64,000 bases of DNA, from contig NZ_QEPZ01000005.1 of NCBI RefSeq assembly GCF_003253005.1, forward strand, positions 62,001 to 126,000. The letters run 5' to 3'. The stretch comes from Haemophilus parainfluenzae. GTDB lineage: Bacteria > Pseudomonadota > Gammaproteobacteria > Enterobacterales > Pasteurellaceae. A program made the position numbers and the translations under genes. Shown piece by piece: positions 1-7,757 of the stretch. The notes under the pieces were generated by a model. It did not search any database, had not been told where the DNA came from, and saw nothing but the letters and a program-made list of their open reading frames with translations. Within the stretch, counting starts at the first letter, position 1, and the number at the start of each line of letters is the position of its first letter.

Positions 1-312
1 AGTATAAGTTAAACCATCATCACTGATTTCCCAGCTTTCAGCTAAGGCTGGCTCAAGGTCAGTTGAACCTTTTTTGAATTCAACCAAACGGTTATACACT
101 TGTTGTGAACTCGCATTATAAGATGTGCCTTCCATTACCAATGCCGGGCTAAAGCCAAGTGGTGCTTTCGCCGTACAGTACACAAACGTGTTATTACCTG
201 AAGGTTTTTCTGTTTCTGCTTTTGCATTTTCTTTTGCCGCAGAACCTGATTGATCACAAGCAGCTAAAAACAAACTGGTTGCAATAAGAGTTAAGGTCGC
301 TTTTAATTTCAT
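1..312 (-). CDS. hbpA: Haem/glutathione-binding lipoprotein HbpA (GbpA), 5' part only
   Basis: This is the first 104 codons of a substrate-binding lipoprotein; the rest lies beyond the window edge. A type II signal peptide ends in the lipobox LAAC with the lipidated Cys at residue 19. The mature start is low-complexity, followed by the FVYCTAKAPLGFSPAL stretch typical of the DppA/HbpA group of peptide-binding proteins (family 5). In Haemophilus this protein binds haem and was later shown to feed glutathione to the Dpp ABC transporter. It should be anchored to the inner membrane and face the periplasm. It has its own upstream gap of 133 bases after the MFS gene. A weak AT-only dyad at 398-419 lies in that gap. 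I recognise the sequence strongly, but only the N-terminus is visible. Confidence 0.85.
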   Translation of the reverse strand, partial: MKLKATLTLIATSLFLAACDQSGSAAKENAKAETEKPSGNNTFVYCTAKAPLGFSPALVMEGTSYNASSQQVYNRLVEFKKGSTDLEPALAESWEISDDGLTYT

Positions 313-445
313 AAGTTTTCCTTCTTTAATCGAGTGGAACACCCAAACATAAATATAAAATTTTACTTAAGATATAAGCAAATCAAACTTTTACGAAATA
401 AGAAAAAGATCTTTCTTATAACAAATTAGACTAAGGCATTCAATA

Positions 446-1855
446 TCAGCGTTTTTTCCGCAAATGATCCCCGTCTGTTTTATGCAAATAACTCAATATC
501 CAAACTAATGCGATTGCAAAAACAGAAGTGGTCAAAAATGTATAGCTAAAAGCGTGTTGTAACGCATCCCCCTCATTACCAACAAATTGACGGTATAACG
601 TCAAAATAATGGATGCCACCGCGATACCAAACCCAATACCAACTTGTTGCACAATGCTCAGCACCGTTGAGCCTACACCGCTTTGTGCCTGTAATAGGTC
701 GCCAACGGTAAGAGTGTTAATTGAGGTAAAAATCATCGACATGCAGGCACCGTACCACATCAGATTACATATAATCCATGTCGTTGATGATGAGGTATCA
801 AGCCATGACATTGAGACCGTTGAGCCAGCCATTAAAAGTGACGATAAAATTAACGTGGTTTTATAACCTAGCATATTTAAAATATGCCCAATAAAGCGTT
901 TAAATACGACGGACATTAGCGCAATAGGTGCAAGCAACCAGCCTGACACTTCAGCTGAATAACCAAAGGAAAGTTGGAACATTAATGGCAATAAAAACGG
1001 CACTGCCGAACCGGAAAGACGGATAAAGATATTGGCTGCAATGCCTAATCGGAATGTTCTTGTATTGAAAAGAGATAAAGGCAAAATAGCACGATCATTA
1101 CCTTTCGCATAAAAATAATAAGCCATCAATAATGCCATGCCAATCGCTAATGCACTGTATGTGGTTATGCGATCACTATGACTTTCACCGAGTAAATCAA
1201 GCCCGAGCGTTAAACCCACTAAACCAAATGCAAAGAGTAAAAAGCCCGTCCAGTCTAACTTATTCGCATTACTCTTATGATTGCCCATCACTTTAGCCGC
1301 AGCCCAAAAGCCTAATATGCCAATCGGAATATTGATTAAGAAAATCCAATGCCATGATGTATGCACCACAAGCCAGCCACCTAAAATCGGACCAAGAATC
1401 GGGCCAATCAATCCCGCTGTCGCCATTAAATTCCAGGCATTAATTAATTGATTTTTCGGTACGGTTTGAATAATCGCAAGGCGAGCAACCGGCATCATAA
1501 ACGCACCGCCAATACCTTGAAGAATCCGTGCAAGCACAAGAGTTTCGAGAGAAGTGGCCATCGCACAAGCGACTGAACCGAATACAAAGGTAAAAACAGC
1601 TGAGCGGAAAACAGTAAGCGTACCAAATTTCGCTGCCGCCCAAGCAGTTAAAGGAATAAATAAAGCAACGGCAAGAGAATAGGCGATAATCGCCATTTGC
1701 ATTTCAAAGACAGGGGTTTGTAGATCTGTTGCGATGGTTGGTAAAGCAGTATTTAAAATAGTCGCATCCAAGCTTTGCATAAACAAAGCCATGGAGGCCA
1801 CCCAAGCCAGCCCTTTATAGTGCTGACGTTCTATTACTGCGTCTTTTTCCACCAT
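446..1855 (-). CDS. MFS multidrug exporter, DHA2 (EmrB/QacA/MdtD-like) family
   Basis: A 469-residue integral membrane protein with hydrophobic segments consistent with 14 helices, the number expected for the DHA2 drug:H+ antiporter family. It has the family N-terminus with SLDATILNTALPTIA in helix 1 and the motif C region GPILGPILGGWL near residues 150-162. Length matches MdtD/EmrB relatives. It should export hydrophobic compounds across the inner membrane using the proton gradient; the substrate cannot be told from sequence. The ATG overlaps the last 22 bases of mobB, so the two are probably cotranscribed, although no shared role is obvious. No good ribosome binding site precedes this ATG, so translational coupling to mobB is likely. 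Confidence 0.85.
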   Translation of the reverse strand: MVEKDAVIERQHYKGLAWVASMALFMQSLDATILNTALPTIATDLQTPVFEMQMAIIAYSLAVALFIPLTAWAAAKFGTLTVFRSAVFTFVFGSVACAMATSLETLVLARILQGIGGAFMMPVARLAIIQTVPKNQLINAWNLMATAGLIGPILGPILGGWLVVHTSWHWIFLINIPIGILGFWAAAKVMGNHKSNANKLDWTGFLLFAFGLVGLTLGLDLLGESHSDRITTYSALAIGMALLMAYYFYAKGNDRAILPLSLFNTRTFRLGIAANIFIRLSGSAVPFLLPLMFQLSFGYSAEVSGWLLAPIALMSVVFKRFIGHILNMLGYKTTLILSSLLMAGSTVSMSWLDTSSSTTWIICNLMWYGACMSMIFTSINTLTVGDLLQAQSGVGSTVLSIVQQVGIGFGIAVASIILTLYRQFVGNEGDALQHAFSYTFLTTSVFAIALVWILSYLHKTDGDHLRKKR

Positions 1856-2343
1856 TGATAAATAAACTCAGCGATCTGTTCAATGTGATTAATATCTAAT
1901 AAAGTGCGGTCAGTTTCAAGCGAATAATCTGTTGCTAAAGCCAGTACGTTTTCATCTAATTCTGGCAAAGGTTTTATCATCTCTTGTCGGTGCAACAGAA
2001 TCTTTGGAATAGGTTCTTGTTTAAATCCTTCCACCAAAACTAAATCTGTTAAATGACGATCAAATTGTTGGCTTAAATAGGCTAATGAAACTGGCTCTTG
2101 AGGCGTTTCTGTCATTAATGCCCAACGAGTATCACAAGCCATAATAACTTGTGCAGACCCCGCCTCTTTCATTCGCCAACTATCTTTGCCCTCTTTATCC
2201 ACATGAGCGTTGTGATGGCTGTGTTTAATCACTGAAACACGTAGGCCTTTTTTAATTAATTGAGGAAGCAATTTTTCCAGCAATGTGGTTTTGCCACTAC
2301 CGCTGTAACCCGTGATGCCAAGAAGAGGAAGGGGATTATTCAT
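1834..2343 (-). CDS. mobB: Molybdopterin-guanine dinucleotide biosynthesis adaptor MobB
   Basis: A 169-residue P-loop GTPase-like protein with the Walker A motif GYSGSGKTT at residues 12-20 and the following family segment VIKHSHHNAHVDKEGKDS. MobB binds GTP and assists MobA in converting molybdopterin to molybdopterin-guanine dinucleotide for anaerobic oxidoreductases such as DMSO, TMAO and nitrate reductases. In E. coli mobA and mobB are adjacent; here mobA lies about 21 kb away at 23666-24232, so the pair has been split. The start is supported by AAAGG eight bases upstream. The 3' end overlaps the MFS gene. Confidence 0.92.
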   Translation of the reverse strand: MNNPLPLLGITGYSGSGKTTLLEKLLPQLIKKGLRVSVIKHSHHNAHVDKEGKDSWRMKEAGSAQVIMACDTRWALMTETPQEPVSLAYLSQQFDRHLTDLVLVEGFKQEPIPKILLHRQEMIKPLPELDENVLALATDYSLETDRTLLDINHIEQIAEFIYQWWKKTQ

Positions 2344-2375
2344 TGTAAAAACCTTTAGAAAAATGACCGCACTTG

Positions 2376-2404
2376 ATAAAACAAAACCCCGCAGGACGGG
2401 GTTT
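2376..2404 (-). terminator. Rho-independent terminator of rseB
   Basis: Perfect 8-bp stem AAACCCCG/CGGGGTTT (2384-2391 and 2397-2404) with a 5-base loop, followed on the minus strand by TTTTGTTTTATC. It lies 75 bases after the rseB stop and ends the rpoE operon before mobB. Confidence 0.9.
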
Positions 2405-2478
2405 AGCTATCAAAATCCATTAAGTGAAGAAAGTATAGCAAGGGGAAGCAAAATAGCAACTTTCTTACGTCTACTGAA

Positions 2479-3423
2479 TTATTTTAGGAATGTTACGCCT
2501 TCCACAATTCGCTTAGCTGCTGCAATTGGAAGCTGTCCGATAAAGGTAATATCTTTATCGCCCATGACTTCACTGTAAATCGTATAAGCCCCTTGTTTCC
2601 ACGTATTTTCTTTTGCAGCGGTGCTGTCGGCTTTATTAACATAAAGCGTGAAAGTGAAAAGACCGTCACTAAATAACGCATTTTCAATCACTTCACCATC
2701 CATTACATCTTGATTTTGACGAATTAAATCAAAACCTTGAGGTAACCAATCAGTTTTCCAATTGACTGCAAGAGATGACTCTTGTTTGCTTTCATTTAAA
2801 AGTGGCGGCACTGACACCTTATTCAGGTAATCTGTCAAACCACGTAGACGATCATCGATATATAACGTCACCACGCGGAATTGATCCAATAACTTACCTT
2901 CTCGGTCAAGCATATCGCCACGCAATAACAAACCATTTTCTTCATCTAAGAAAACGAGATATTGATAGCGAAAATCATCTTTTGGCACAATACGAATGGT
3001 ATCAACAAATCGGCCTGCAATTCGGTCTTTTCCAAGCTTAATAAAATCATAATTCTGACTCAGCTTGCTAAAATCAGTACGAATCACCGCCGGAAGCGCA
3101 TCCACAATCTCACCACTGTTAATCGTGAAAGCACGTGAACCCGGCTGGAAATAGCTGACTAAATTACCGCGCTGGATGATTTCTTGCTGTTCACCATCTA
3201 ATGTCACCAACTGCGCATACACTTTTTGCCCTTGCTTAATATGACGATAACGGAATGAGTCCATATTTGTTGGCGTAGTTTGCACAAAAGCAAGCTCATA
3301 GTTTAAATCTCGCATGGCTTGCGACATTTTATTTAATGACTGGATTGGCTCTTCTGCAAATGCCGTAAAAGGCAATAAGAATAAGCCTAAAAGTGCGGTT
3401 AATTTGAGAGGCGTTTTTTTCAT
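2479..3423 (-). CDS. rseB: Periplasmic sigma-E regulator RseB
   Basis: A 314-residue secreted protein with a Sec signal peptide (KLTALLGLFLLPFTAFAEE; cleavage near residue 24). The remainder matches the MucB/RseB family: a LolA-like N-terminal domain and a smaller C-terminal domain that ends in GVTFLK. RseB binds the periplasmic part of RseA and shields it from DegS until lipopolysaccharide or misfolded lipid-linked proteins displace it. It is the last gene of rpoE-rseA-rseB, but a terminator-like hairpin separates it from rseA (see 3443-3473), so it may be made in lower amounts. Unlike in E. coli, rseC does not follow; it is at 27507-27947. Confidence 0.93.
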   Translation of the reverse strand: MKKTPLKLTALLGLFLLPFTAFAEEPIQSLNKMSQAMRDLNYELAFVQTTPTNMDSFRYRHIKQGQKVYAQLVTLDGEQQEIIQRGNLVSYFQPGSRAFTINSGEIVDALPAVIRTDFSKLSQNYDFIKLGKDRIAGRFVDTIRIVPKDDFRYQYLVFLDEENGLLLRGDMLDREGKLLDQFRVVTLYIDDRLRGLTDYLNKVSVPPLLNESKQESSLAVNWKTDWLPQGFDLIRQNQDVMDGEVIENALFSDGLFTFTLYVNKADSTAAKENTWKQGAYTIYSEVMGDKDITFIGQLPIAAAKRIVEGVTFLK

Positions 3424-3442
3424 AAATAAATTGGTTTATCCA

Positions 3443-3473
3443 GAAAAAAATTCACCACGCCTAAGGTGGTGAA
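3443..3473 (-). terminator. Terminator/attenuator between rseA and rseB
   Basis: Perfect 8-bp inverted repeat TTCACCAC/GTGGTGAA (3451-3458 and 3466-3473) with a 7-base loop. On the minus strand it is followed at once by a run of seven T (3444-3450). This is a complete intrinsic terminator inside the operon, 20 bases after the rseA stop and 20 bases before the rseB start. Confidence 0.75.
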
Positions 3474-3493
3474 TTATCGATTAATTGTAGTAA

Positions 3494-4075
3494 TTATTTC
3501 GCTTGGTTGCTACCCACATTTAAGCTATCTGTATGCATACGACGCTGTAATTCATAGTTTTGTAACATCGTACCAATACGGCGATTTTTTTGCTCAACCT
3601 GTTCCGAAGTCGCTACATCTTTGGTCGGAGCGTTGTAACTTACTTCTTGAACAGAATTGTTAAATGGTAAGGTTTGTAAAACTGGATTTTCAGGTGTAAC
3701 CGAGGTGCTTTTTGCATTGAACGATTGCACACCCACTACTGCCACCAAACACACACCTGCAGCCACGGCAATTTGTGTCATTGGTGCAAAGAATGCTTTT
3801 AATTTTTGCACGAATGGTAAGCTGTCTGCTTCTTCTGGTGTTGGTTGAGAAACAGTAATCTCCACGTGTTTTACTTCTTCTAATTCAATTAAGTCCGCCA
3901 TTTTCGCCGTAAAGTCAGCACCTAATAACACTGGTGACTCTTTACGCATAACCGATCTTACTGTGTGATATGCCGCCCAAGATTTTTGTGAATCGTTATC
4001 CTGACAGAGTTGTTCCGTCAACTCGGCACTGACTTCTTCTCCATCCATATAGGCTGAAAGTAACTCTTTTTGCAT
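3494..4075 (-). CDS. rseA: Anti-sigma-E factor RseA (MclA)
   Basis: A 193-residue single-pass membrane protein. The N-terminal cytoplasmic anti-sigma domain opens with MQKELLSAYMDGEE and contains the W-x-x-Y-H segment typical of RseA (SWAAYHTVRSVMR). A single membrane helix lies near residues 100-117 (IAVAAGVCLVAVVGV). The rest is periplasmic, glutamine-rich near the C-terminus, and would bind RseB. RseA holds RpoE inactive until DegS and RseP cleave it. It starts 21 bases after rpoE and is presumably cotranscribed from the sigma-E promoter at 4737-4764. Confidence 0.93.
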   Translation of the reverse strand: MQKELLSAYMDGEEVSAELTEQLCQDNDSQKSWAAYHTVRSVMRKESPVLLGADFTAKMADLIELEEVKHVEITVSQPTPEEADSLPFVQKLKAFFAPMTQIAVAAGVCLVAVVGVQSFNAKSTSVTPENPVLQTLPFNNSVQEVSYNAPTKDVATSEQVEQKNRRIGTMLQNYELQRRMHTDSLNVGSNQAK

Positions 4076-4096
4076 TTTATAAACTCCGACTTTATT

Positions 4097-4672
4097 TTAA
4101 CGTTGCATAAGCGGTTGTATTTTGTTCTCAATCACTTCCCGAGCACGGAAAATGCGAGAACGTACAGTGCCTACTGGGCAATCCATTATTTCTGCGATCT
4201 CTTCGTAACTTAAACCTTCAAGCTCACGCAAGGTAATCGCGGTTCTTAAATCTTCTGGCAAACTGTGAATAGTATCAAATACCACTTTTTCTAATTCGCT
4301 AGATAACATTTCATTTTCAGGGGTATCTACATCACGTAGATGGGTTCCCACATCATAGCTTTCGGCATCTTCAGCCAAAATATCTTCGCTCGGTGGACGG
4401 CGCCCCTGTGCCGTTAAGTAATTCTTTGCCGTATTAACGGCAATTCGATATAGCCAAGTGTAGAATGCACTATCGCCCCGAAAGGATTCAATGGAACGAT
4501 AGGCCTTAATAAAGGATTCTTGTACAACATCTGGAATGTCGTTATGAGAAATGTAGCGGGTTAAAAGTCCGGCCACTTTATTTTGATAACGAGAAACCAA
4601 TAAATTAAAGGCTTTTTTATCGCCTTGCTGCACTCTTTCTACCAAAGCCTGATCTGTTAGCTGTTCAGCCAT
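4097..4672 (-). CDS. rpoE: RNA polymerase sigma-E factor RpoE
   Basis: A 191-residue ECF sigma factor. Region 2 contains DVVQESFIKAYRSIESFRGDS and WLYRIAVNTAKNYL, which melt and recognise the -10 element. Region 4 carries the helix-turn-helix LSYEEIAEIMDCPVGTVRSR, which recognises the GGAACTT -35 element. Length equals that of E. coli RpoE. It directs transcription of outer-membrane protein quality-control genes. The start follows AGGAG with a 4-base spacer. It heads rpoE-rseA-rseB and is preceded by a textbook sigma-E promoter, so it is autoregulated. Confidence 0.97.
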   Translation of the reverse strand: MAEQLTDQALVERVQQGDKKAFNLLVSRYQNKVAGLLTRYISHNDIPDVVQESFIKAYRSIESFRGDSAFYTWLYRIAVNTAKNYLTAQGRRPPSEDILAEDAESYDVGTHLRDVDTPENEMLSSELEKVVFDTIHSLPEDLRTAITLRELEGLSYEEIAEIMDCPVGTVRSRIFRAREVIENKIQPLMQR

Positions 4673-4736
4673 ATATCTCCTATGCTACGTCTAACACGCC
4701 TTCATATATTCAAGACAGCAAGCTATTGTTGCTTTA

Positions 4737-4764
4737 TCAGACAGAGTTAAAATTGAAAAGTTCC
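4737..4764 (-). promoter_or_regulatory. Sigma-E autoregulatory promoter of rpoE
   Basis: On the minus strand the -35 element GGAACTT (4764-4758) is followed after exactly 16 bases by TCTGA (4741-4737). This is the sigma-E consensus. It lies in the gap between sdhE and rpoE, giving a 5' untranslated region of roughly 60 bases, and lets rpoE be transcribed independently of sdhE. Confidence 0.85.
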
Positions 4765-4788
4765 TTATGTATAAAAAATTTCAAAAAA

Positions 4789-5046
4789 TTAACGGACATT
4801 CGTTTTCTGCACATCTTGGATATATTCAACCATCGCTTGCACTTCAGCATCTTCTGATTGACTGCCATTAAAAAACCACGAAAAAAGTTGTAAATCCGTG
4901 GCGGCAAGTAAACGAATAAAAATATCTTTTTTGTCGTCAGTCAGTTGGTCAAAATGCGCTTTATAAAACGGCATGATGATTTTATCCAGCTCAAGCATGC
5001 CTCGACGACAATCCCATTCAATGCGGAGTTTATTGTACTTATCCAT
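4789..5046 (-). CDS. sdhE: FAD assembly factor SdhE (YgfY)
   Basis: An 85-residue cytosolic protein with the invariant RRGMLELD motif (residues 14-21), the surface that docks on flavoproteins. SdhE/FrdE promotes covalent attachment of FAD to SdhA and FrdA. No sdh or frd gene is in this window; if the organism lacks a succinate dehydrogenase, as H. influenzae does, fumarate reductase would be the client. The gene lies just upstream of rpoE in the same direction but is separated from it by the sigma-E promoter. No intrinsic terminator is visible between them. Confidence 0.92.
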   Translation of the reverse strand: MDKYNKLRIEWDCRRGMLELDKIIMPFYKAHFDQLTDDKKDIFIRLLAATDLQLFSWFFNGSQSEDAEVQAMVEYIQDVQKTNVR

Positions 5047-5084
5047 AATTCTCCCTAAATCATTGTAATTATACCTGATAAATG

Positions 5085-5117
5085 AAAAGTGCGGTTAAAA
5101 AAATTACCGCACTTTTT
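5085..5117 (-). terminator. Terminator of fruBKA made of two inverted USS
   Basis: Two facing uptake signal sequences, AAAAGTGCGGT (5085-5095) and ACCGCACTTTT (5106-5116), form an 11-bp stem with an AT-rich loop. It is placed directly after the fruA stop, and the minus strand reads a short T-run out of the stem. Paired USS used as terminators are known in Haemophilus. Confidence 0.8.
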
Positions 5118-5131
5118 AATCAAAGAATCGA

Positions 5132-6808
5132 TTATTCTGTCGCCTTCGGCTTAATCACCGCATAAACCACGCCGGTTAATAATGCCCCTGTTGCAATTGC
5201 ACCTAGGTAGAGTAATGGCTCAGAAACAAACGGAATCACAAATAAACCACCATGTGGTGCTTGCAGAGAAATATTTAATGTCATTGAAATCGCACCGGCA
5301 GTTGCACCACCGATCACCGAGCTAATAATCACACGTAATGGATCAGCAGCCACAAACGGCAATGCCCCTTCAGAGATAAAGCATAAGCCTAAGATAAAAG
5401 AGGCCTTACCTGCATCACGTTGATTACGGGTAAATTTACTGCGTGTAATCCAAGTTGCAATCGCCATACCAATTGGCGGCACCATACCGGCAGCCATAGC
5501 GGCAGCCATTGGGGTATGAACTTGAGAAGCTAACATTCCCACGGAGAACGCATAAGCTGCTTTGTTTACTGGCCCGCCCATATCAATACACATCATCGCA
5601 CCGATAATCGAACCTAACACCATCGCATTGACTTCGCCCATGGATTTTAACCAATCGCTTAAGGTGGTCATAATTTGTGAAACCGGTGGATTAATCACAT
5701 AAATCATGGCAAGACCAACAATTAAGGTACCAAAGAGCGGTAGAATTAGAATCGGTTTTAAGGAAGTTAAACTTGCCGGCAATTTAATGGTTGCATTTAA
5801 TCCTTTCACCACATAACCCGCTAAGAAACCCGCGATAATGCCACCTAAAATCCCGGCACCCGCCGTGGTGGCTAACATACCGCCAATAAGACCTACTGCA
5901 AGCCCCGGACGGTCTGCGATAGAAAAGGCCACATAGCCGGCAAATACCGCAATCATTAGATGGAATGCTGCGCCACCTCCAATATCCATTAAGGCTTTTG
6001 GAATACCATGAAAAATTGTTTCATCTTTGAAGGCTTCGATACCAAACATAAAAGAAATCGCGATTAATAAGCCACCAGCAACCACCAATGGCAACATGTG
6101 CGATACACCTGTCATCAAATGTTTATAGACGCCTTTTTTCTCGCCGCTTTCTTCTGATTTAGCAGAAGATTTTGCTGCACCACCTTTGTAAATTTTTGCT
6201 TCTTTAAATGCCTTATCGAATTCCTGTGCCGTTTTCTTTAAAGCCAAACCCGTTGAAGTACGATACATCGGTTTACCTTGGAATTTATCTAACGGCACAT
6301 CAATATCGGCCGCAACAAAGACTAAATCTGCCGCAGCGACTTCTTCTGGGGTAATTTCATTACCTGCTCCCACCTGGCCACGGGTTTCGACTTTTACCTG
6401 CCAACCTTGTTTTTTTGCATAGGTTTCAATGGCTTCAGCTGACATAAAAGTATGCGCAACACCCGTTGGGCAAGCTGTAACCGCAACAATATTTTTGACG
6501 CCAGAAACACCGCTAAATCCAACCGCACTTTGAGTCGGTTGAACATAGTCCACTGCTTGATTAAGTGCATTCGTCAGCGTGACTTCAGGTGAAGCAATTG
6601 CCGCATCTTCATTGGCTAAAAAGACTTTTTTGCCCACAAGTTCAGCAGAGTTTGGCAAACTAGATCCGAAAACAATCACTAAATCCGCCTCTTTGGGTTG
6701 TTCAACCACAGTATGATTGGCTTTTTTCGCGACCACACTCAATGCTTGGCGAAGTAAATAGACTTTTGCCGCACCAATTTGCGGAGATTGAGTTAAAAAC
6801 AAATTCAT
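5132..6808 (-). CDS. fruA: Fructose PTS enzyme IIB'BC (FruA)
   Basis: A 558-residue membrane permease that imports fructose and phosphorylates it to fructose 1-phosphate. In order: a degenerate IIB' domain (about 1-95), an IIB domain with the phospho-cysteine in VTACPTGVAHTF, a lysine/serine-rich linker (AKSSAKSEESGEKKG), and a IIC domain of about eight to ten membrane helices. I take the ATG at 6808 (MNLFLTQS), which follows AAGGAT with a normal spacer and lies 4 bases after the fruK stop. A longer reading would need a TTG start inside fruK. It is the last gene of fruBKA. Confidence 0.96.
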   Translation of the reverse strand: MNLFLTQSPQIGAAKVYLLRQALSVVAKKANHTVVEQPKEADLVIVFGSSLPNSAELVGKKVFLANEDAAIASPEVTLTNALNQAVDYVQPTQSAVGFSGVSGVKNIVAVTACPTGVAHTFMSAEAIETYAKKQGWQVKVETRGQVGAGNEITPEEVAAADLVFVAADIDVPLDKFQGKPMYRTSTGLALKKTAQEFDKAFKEAKIYKGGAAKSSAKSEESGEKKGVYKHLMTGVSHMLPLVVAGGLLIAISFMFGIEAFKDETIFHGIPKALMDIGGGAAFHLMIAVFAGYVAFSIADRPGLAVGLIGGMLATTAGAGILGGIIAGFLAGYVVKGLNATIKLPASLTSLKPILILPLFGTLIVGLAMIYVINPPVSQIMTTLSDWLKSMGEVNAMVLGSIIGAMMCIDMGGPVNKAAYAFSVGMLASQVHTPMAAAMAAGMVPPIGMAIATWITRSKFTRNQRDAGKASFILGLCFISEGALPFVAADPLRVIISSVIGGATAGAISMTLNISLQAPHGGLFVIPFVSEPLLYLGAIATGALLTGVVYAVIKPKATE

Positions 6809-6812
6809 TACA

Positions 6813-7754
6813 TTATCCTTCAATCACAGAAATTTTGACATTCGCCAGAATTGGCTCAAACAAGACGATATCACTCACGCCCACATTGCTTTGCGAAACA
6901 GCAAAGGCAGAAACAGCACTTGCAAACGCTAAAGTTTCCGCTTGAGATAAGCCTTTTTCGATACCATAAATTAAGCCAGCTACCATAGAATCGCCTGCGC
7001 CTACAGTGCTCACCACATTTTCACATTTAGGTGGTTGAGCTTGAATCACAGCTTGATCACTCAGCCATAAAGAACCGTTCGCTCCCATCGAAATAATGAC
7101 GTTAGCAATGCCTTCTGCTTTAAGTTTTTTGGCTGCAGCAATAATTTCATCAAGAGAATTTAACGGATGGCCAATCCAAGCTTCTAATTCGCGATGATTT
7201 GGTTTCACCAACCAAGGATGCGCTTTCAAACCCGCTGTGAGTGCGGCATTACTGCTATCTAATACGACTTTCACACCAGCTTGATGCAACTGATTAAGCC
7301 AATCCGCGAACAATTCAGGACTCACACCACACGGTAAGCTGCCACATACCGCAACAATATCAAAGTTTTGGCAATATTCTAATGAATCTGCTGTAAATTG
7401 CTGCCAAGCTTCTGGAGTAATTTGATAGCCTAAGAAATTTAGGTCCGTCACATCGGCTTCTGTTTCCGTAATTTTTACATTAATACGGGTTTTGCCTGCA
7501 ACACGATGGAATTTGTCTTCCAATCCCTGTTTTTTAAATAAGGTTTCAAAATCACCGACGTTGTCTTCACCTAAGAAACCACCAACAGCCACCTCTACGC
7601 CCAAATCTTTTAATACCTTAGCGACATTGATACCTTTGCCTGCAGGGAAAAGACCGAGCGTTTCAACAGTATTCACTTCGCCGATTTCAATACGAGGCAA
7701 ACGCCCAACTAAATCGTAAGCGGCATTTAAGGTAATTGTTGCTACTTTTGCCAT
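6813..7754 (-). CDS. fruK: 1-phosphofructokinase FruK
   Basis: A 313-residue PfkB-family kinase that converts fructose 1-phosphate to fructose 1,6-bisphosphate. The C-terminal signature VGAGDSMVAGLIYG holds the catalytic Asp, and the N-terminal GKGINVAKVLKDLG is the sugar-binding GKG-N motif. The likely start is the ATG at 7754; a GTG immediately in front (7757) is the alternative. It begins a few bases after the fruB stop and ends 4 bases before fruA, so the three genes form one tightly packed operon. Confidence 0.96.
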   Translation of the reverse strand: MAKVATITLNAAYDLVGRLPRIEIGEVNTVETLGLFPAGKGINVAKVLKDLGVEVAVGGFLGEDNVGDFETLFKKQGLEDKFHRVAGKTRINVKITETEADVTDLNFLGYQITPEAWQQFTADSLEYCQNFDIVAVCGSLPCGVSPELFADWLNQLHQAGVKVVLDSSNAALTAGLKAHPWLVKPNHRELEAWIGHPLNSLDEIIAAAKKLKAEGIANVIISMGANGSLWLSDQAVIQAQPPKCENVVSTVGAGDSMVAGLIYGIEKGLSQAETLAFASAVSAFAVSQSNVGVSDIVLFEPILANVKISVIEG

Positions 7755-7757
7755 CAC

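Noticed and set aside
398-419. AT-only inverted repeat ATAAGAAA/TTTCTTAT as a terminator of the MFS gene
   Set aside because: The stem has one G-C pair per arm and would be weak; such dyads are common in AT-rich gaps and it could belong to the hbpA promoter.
609-866. Plus-strand reading frame opposite the MFS gene
   Set aside because: Antisense shadow of a well-supported transporter gene, no ribosome binding site or known motif. The same applies to the many other frames opposite or within real genes.
6809-6823. Longer FruA beginning at a TTG inside fruK
   Set aside because: The ATG at 6808 has a proper ribosome binding site and matches the family N-terminus; the longer form would need a rare start codon.
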